Origin: an uncultured Solirubrobacterales bacterium
Lineage (GTDB): Bacteria; Actinomycetota; Thermoleophilia; Solirubrobacterales; Solirubrobacteraceae
DNA: 9,405 nt
Assembly: GCA_903953065.1 (NCBI GenBank)
Contig: CAJBIG010000236.1
Coordinates: forward strand, 1-9,405
Direction: 5' to 3'
A model generated the notes under the pieces. It was not told the origin of the DNA. It searched no databases and was given only the letters and a program-made list of their open reading frames with translations. This document shows positions 6,320 to 9,405 of this stretch, in pieces. Positions within the stretch are counted from its first letter, which is position 1. Every line of letters begins with the position of its first letter. The position numbers and the translations under genes were made by a program.

Positions 6320-7828
6320 TTAGCTGCTGGAGGGCGCGCCGCCTGCGCCCAGGATCTTCGCCTTTTCGGCTGCGAACTCCTCGTCGGTAAGTGCGCCGCT
6401 GTCGCGCAGCGAGACGAGCCGTTCGAGGTCGGCCATGCGCTGGCTCTCGCTACCGCCGCCGGAGGACGATGACTTGTCCTTGTGGCTCGCGGTTCGTTCC
6501 TTGACGTCATGCGCGGCCTTCGAGGTCGTTTCCTTGACGGCGGCGCCAGCGCGGCTAAAGGCCGCCCCGATCTTCGCTGTACCGGCGCGCAGCGAATCGC
6601 CGCTTGCTCCAGCCGAACCTGGGAACTCGCGCAGCGTTTCGCGCCGCAGCATGTAGAGCCCGAGGAAGACGAGGATGATGAAAATGATGATGAACGATGC
6701 GCGGCTGGCGGCCGGAATCGGTGACCAAATCAGGAACAGCAGCACAAGCAGCCCAACCCCCACATAGCTCGCTTCCGGGTAGCCGTTGAGCACCGGCGCA
6801 AACCACTGGCGGACGGACTTCGAGGCCTTGGCTGGCCCACCGAGAAGACCGGCCAAAATCAACATCACACCGATCACAATCACCTGCGTGGCGAGCTGTG
6901 CGAGCAGCGTGCTTTCGATGCTCCATGCCGCATTGGCTGCAGGCTGGATCGAGACGTCTTTGACGAGCGAGGAGACGATCAGATCACCGGCAGCGCCGCG
7001 CAGCAGCACTACGGCGAGCCCGGCGAAGATCAGCCCGGAACCAACCTCAACCAGCGTGTTTGCGCGGCGGCCGGAGGCCAACGCCACTGCCAAGACGAAG
7101 AGCAGGAAGGCCAGAACGCTGAAGACAACTGAGAAAGTTCGCAGCGCTTTTGCGGCTTGCTGAACCTGTTTGAGGTCGTTCGACTGAACGACTGTTACCT
7201 GCGCTGCGCCGGGCGGAATCTTCCCAACGACGCTGCTCGGAAGCCCCACGTTTGCGGCAACCTTGTTGAGGATCAGGCCAAGGTTCACGGTGATGTCACC
7301 GTTCGTCGTGCTGACGTAGCTGTTTCCACCGTCAATCACTTGAACGAACTCTTCGTGAGCAAGACGGTTGACGTCGGTCCAGACCGACTGAACGGCCGGC
7401 TGCTCGAGCGCCGCGTTGGCGGCCTTCGTGATCAAATCGCGTGCGCCGGCAGCGGCGACCGGAGCCAGCGGCTGGAGCTCCGTCGGCAGGACCGACTTGA
7501 TCTCTGCTTGAACATCGACATTGGTGTAGAGCTGGTCCACCAGATAGATCGCCAGTTGGTCGCGGATTACCGGATTGGCGATCAGCTCCGAGCTGGCCTT
7601 CGTCCACTGGTTTGTGTCAAGCAGCTGCTGGCGCGTCCAGTTCGCGAAGACAGCGAGGATTGTGAAAATCGTCGCGAGAATAACGAGCAGGTGAACTGAG
7701 ATCCGGCGACCTCCGGAGCGCTGCCACGGTGTCTCACCGGTTGGCGTTACGGCGGTAGGCGCATCGCCGCTGGCCGGCTTGGCTCGCGGCGGCTGCTCTG
7801 TTGTCTTGTCTTCGGAATCTGAGGTCAT
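6320..7828 (-). CDS. Multi-pass membrane protein with large external loop and C-terminal SHOCT domain
   Basis: The protein has 502 residues from the ATG at 7828. A polar N-terminus rich in Pro, Thr and Ser (1-42) precedes a membrane helix at about 43-63. A loop of about 165 residues follows (64-230), with QLLDTNQWTKASSELIANP typical of actinobacterial proteins of this kind. Further helices lie at about 231-251, 260-277, 306-330, 353-371 and 377-394. A charged, Ala/Ser/Lys-rich tail with coiled-coil character (400-462) leads to a SHOCT domain at about 465-494: MADLERLVSLRDSGALTDEEF then AAEKAKIL. SHOCT is a short alpha-helical module thought to mediate oligomerisation or anchoring. I do not recognise a catalytic motif, so the function is unknown. 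An alternative ATG at 7846, with GAAGG 5 bases upstream, would add MRGYRH; the ATG at 7828 has GAGG 10 bases upstream. The thiolase-like gene follows after 7 bases, implying co-expression. Confidence 0.88.
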   Translation of the reverse strand: MTSDSEDKTTEQPPRAKPASGDAPTAVTPTGETPWQRSGGRRISVHLLVILATIFTILAVFANWTRQQLLDTNQWTKASSELIANPVIRDQLAIYLVDQLYTNVDVQAEIKSVLPTELQPLAPVAAAGARDLITKAANAALEQPAVQSVWTDVNRLAHEEFVQVIDGGNSYVSTTNGDITVNLGLILNKVAANVGLPSSVVGKIPPGAAQVTVVQSNDLKQVQQAAKALRTFSVVFSVLAFLLFVLAVALASGRRANTLVEVGSGLIFAGLAVVLLRGAAGDLIVSSLVKDVSIQPAANAAWSIESTLLAQLATQVIVIGVMLILAGLLGGPAKASKSVRQWFAPVLNGYPEASYVGVGLLVLLFLIWSPIPAASRASFIIIFIILVFLGLYMLRRETLREFPGSAGASGDSLRAGTAKIGAAFSRAGAAVKETTSKAAHDVKERTASHKDKSSSSGGGSESQRMADLERLVSLRDSGALTDEEFAAEKAKILGAGGAPSSS

Positions 7829-7860
7829 ATGGCGGTAGCCTCGCATAATCGCCTTCAGCA

Positions 7861-7888
7861 TGTCTACCGCAGGTAAACAGTTTGCCAA
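7861..7888 (-). promoter_or_regulatory. Candidate promoter of the SHOCT-protein/thiolase-like operon
   Basis: On the minus strand TTGGCA (7883-7888) matches the -35 consensus at five of six bases. After 16 bases comes TAGACA (7861-7866), a weak -10 box. Transcription would begin near 7854, which would leave a leader of about 25 bases before the ATG at 7828 and would favour that start over the ATG at 7846. The -35 box overlaps the TTG start codon of the divergent phosphodiesterase gene at 7882-7884. Confidence 0.35.
7872..7886. promoter_or_regulatory. Operator-like inverted repeat in the divergent spacer
   Basis: GGTAAAC-A-GTTTGCC is a dyad with 7-base arms, one mismatched pair and a single central base. 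It lies inside the candidate -10/-35 interval of the SHOCT operon and covers the TTG start and upstream leader of the phosphodiesterase gene. A protein bound here could affect both genes. Chance occurrence of such a short dyad is not excluded. Confidence 0.35.
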
Positions 7889-9405
7889 CAGCTCTCACTA
7901 ACCAGCCGCCCGTTCGCCGCCGCCTCTTTGGCTTCGTGATCCGCGTTCTGGCGCTTGGGCTGATCCAAGCACTGACGCTCTGGGGCGCGGCGGCAATCAT
8001 CCCTCAGATTGAAGTTCCCTCCTTCATGGCCGCGCTGGACGTGGTGATCGTGCTGGCGATCTTCGGTTCGCTTATCTGGCCACTGATGACCCGGCTACTG
8101 CTGCCGCTGACGGTTTTGACGTTCGGGCTTCTCTCGCTCGTCGCGACGACGGCGATGGTCTGGCTTACGCTCGAAATCGTCGATCAGAGTGAGCCAACCG
8201 TGCTTGGGGCCTTTTTTGTTGCTGTTCTGATGACGGTCGTCAGCACGATCGCCGGCACGCTGCTGGATGTGGACGGCGACGCCTATCACCTGCGCGTCGT
8301 ACGCGGACGGATGCGCAAGTCGCGGGGCAGAAACGAAACCGACGTGCCGGGAGTGATCTTCTTCGAGATCGATGGCCTCGGAGAGCAGATCCTGCGCGAA
8401 GCGGTCGATGCAGGCTATGTGCCGACGATCGCACGCTGGCTTGCCGACGGCAGCCACCGGATCATCGGCTGGGAGTGCGACCTCTCAAGCCAGACCGGCG
8501 CCAGCCAGGCAGGCCTCCTACTTGGCAGCAACGAGAACATGCCCGCCTTCCGTTGGTATGAGAAGGAGCGTGGCGTGCTGATGGTTTCAAGCAGCGTCGC
8601 CGACACGGCCGAGATGGAGCGCCGCGCCAGCACCGGCAGCGGCCTTTTGGCAGTCGACGGAACCAGTCGCGGGAACCTGCTCTCCGGTGACGCGCCGCGG
8701 GCCTCGGCGACCCTGAGCGTGGTGCGTGACAAGCAGCGCTCTCATTCGAGTGAGTTCTTCGCCTTCTTCTCCGACCCCTCGGGAATGACGCGCACGCTCG
8801 TGCTTTCCGTTCACGACATGATTCGCGAGAAGCTGGCCTACTGGCGACAGATTCGCTCCGGTGAGGAGCACGTTCACCGCGGCGGGGTCTATCCACTGCT
8901 GCGCGCTGCGATGACGGTCGTGATGCGCGAGCTGAATACGGCAACGCTGTTGGCCGACATCGTTGAGGGCGTGCCGGTCTCCTACTCAACTTATGTCGGT
9001 TACGACGAGGTTGCCCACCATTCCGGGATTCGCGCGCCCGATGCATTGACCGTCCTCAAAGGGCTCGATCGTCAGCTGCTGCGCCTCGAGCGAGCCCTGC
9101 CGCAGGCGCCGCGGCCATACGAGATCGTCGTTCTCTCCGACCACGGACAGTCGCAAGGTAGGCCTTTCCGCCAGCGCTGCGGCAAGACGCTTGACGAGGT
9201 TGTCGAGCAGGCCTGCTCCGGAGGGGGTGCTGTGTCTGCGCCGCCTGCAGTCGCCGAATCGTGGGGCGAAATCGGCGGCTGGTTGACCGAGCTGGGGACC
9301 GACGACAGCGCAGGTGGTCGGATGATGGCGCGCGCCACACGCAGCCTCGTTGGCGACGATGGGGTCGCGCTGGGCCCTGGCCGCGAGGCCCAGGAGCAGC
9401 ACCAA
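7882..9405 (+). CDS. Holin-like four-helix membrane domain fused to alkaline-phosphatase-superfamily phosphodiesterase domain (3' end outside window)
   Basis: An open frame of 508 codons runs off the right edge. The N-terminus, MPTALTNQPPVRRRLFGFV, is basic and leads into helices at about 17-40, 52-67, 72-98 and 107-127, the pattern annotated as phage-holin-like family 4. After a basic linker (137-152) comes an alkaline phosphatase superfamily domain: VIFFEIDGLG (158-167, metal ligand Asp164), LSSQTGASQAG (201-211, probable Thr205 or Ser208 nucleophile), YDEVAHHSG (374-382, Asp375 and His379) and LSDHGQS (418-424, Asp420-His421). These are the ligands expected for a two-metal type I phosphodiesterase/nucleotide pyrophosphatase; the last His would lie beyond the window. 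It probably hydrolyses a phosphate ester or diester at the membrane; the substrate is unknown. The frame is closed by a TAA at 7846-7848 and no ATG precedes the first helix. The TTG at 7882 with AGG 8 bases upstream is the best start; a GTG at 7936 would cut into helix 1. Confidence 0.9.
   Translation, partial: MPTALTNQPPVRRRLFGFVIRVLALGLIQALTLWGAAAIIPQIEVPSFMAALDVVIVLAIFGSLIWPLMTRLLLPLTVLTFGLLSLVATTAMVWLTLEIVDQSEPTVLGAFFVAVLMTVVSTIAGTLLDVDGDAYHLRVVRGRMRKSRGRNETDVPGVIFFEIDGLGEQILREAVDAGYVPTIARWLADGSHRIIGWECDLSSQTGASQAGLLLGSNENMPAFRWYEKERGVLMVSSSVADTAEMERRASTGSGLLAVDGTSRGNLLSGDAPRASATLSVVRDKQRSHSSEFFAFFSDPSGMTRTLVLSVHDMIREKLAYWRQIRSGEEHVHRGGVYPLLRAAMTVVMRELNTATLLADIVEGVPVSYSTYVGYDEVAHHSGIRAPDALTVLKGLDRQLLRLERALPQAPRPYEIVVLSDHGQSQGRPFRQRCGKTLDEVVEQACSGGGAVSAPPAVAESWGEIGGWLTELGTDDSAGGRMMARATRSLVGDDGVALGPGREAQEQHQ

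Noticed and set aside
4938..6472. Long plus-strand open frames opposite the thiolase-like gene
   Set aside because: Composition is dominated by Arg, Ser, Ala and Pro with no recognisable motif; they are antisense shadows.
6313..6510. Upstream extension of the thiolase-like gene
   Set aside because: The added 66 residues are Arg/Ala/Ser-rich and overlap the SHOCT-encoding end of the neighbouring gene in another frame; the family N-terminus starts at the GTG at 6312.
7882..8270. Phage or prophage origin suggested by the holin-like membrane domain
   Set aside because: No lysin, integrase, structural phage gene or attachment site is visible, and the domain is fused to a cellular-type hydrolase.

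Overview
The window is GC-rich, tightly packed bacterial chromosome with seven protein-coding genes, two of them cut by the window edges. The gene types (an MMPL/RND-family transporter, a Mycobacterium-style acyl desaturase, a PRK08257-like thiolase homologue, a multi-pass protein ending in a SHOCT domain, and a holin-like membrane domain fused to a phosphatase-superfamily domain) and a probable leaderless promoter suggest a high-GC actinobacterium. Thermoleophilia (Solirubrobacterales-like) is a plausible placement, but this is inference. I see no RNA gene, insertion sequence, CRISPR array, integrase or attachment site, and no stretch over 300 bases without a gene.

Layout: (1) 1-1263, minus: N-terminal 421 residues of an MMPL-type transporter. 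(2) 1342-2328, plus: zinc-independent quinone oxidoreductase-like MDR protein, divergent from the transporter. (3) 2339-3820, minus: secreted protein with a low-complexity linker and a probable beta-propeller domain, convergent with (2). (4) 3924-4817, plus: membrane fatty acid desaturase with three histidine boxes, divergent from (3). (5) 4828-6312, minus: thiolase-fold protein that seems to lack the usual catalytic residues, convergent with (4). (6) 6320-7828, minus: six-pass membrane protein with a C-terminal SHOCT domain, lying 7 bases upstream of (5) in the same direction, so the two probably form an operon. (7) 7882-9405, plus: four-pass membrane domain fused to an alkaline-phosphatase-superfamily domain, divergent from (6) and running off the window.

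Genes alternate in strand. Divergent pairs share short spacers (78, 103 and 53 bases) and both convergent pairs leave exactly 10 bases between stop codons with no visible terminator. The only clear operon is (6)-(5). Several products act at or near the membrane (lipid-type transporter, lipid desaturase, SHOCT membrane protein, membrane phosphatase, thiolase homologue), so a loose envelope or lipid theme is possible, but nothing in the sequence proves a shared pathway. The points most worth a second look are the apparently non-catalytic thiolase homologue coupled to the SHOCT protein, the membrane-phosphatase fusion, and the operator-like dyad between genes (6) and (7).
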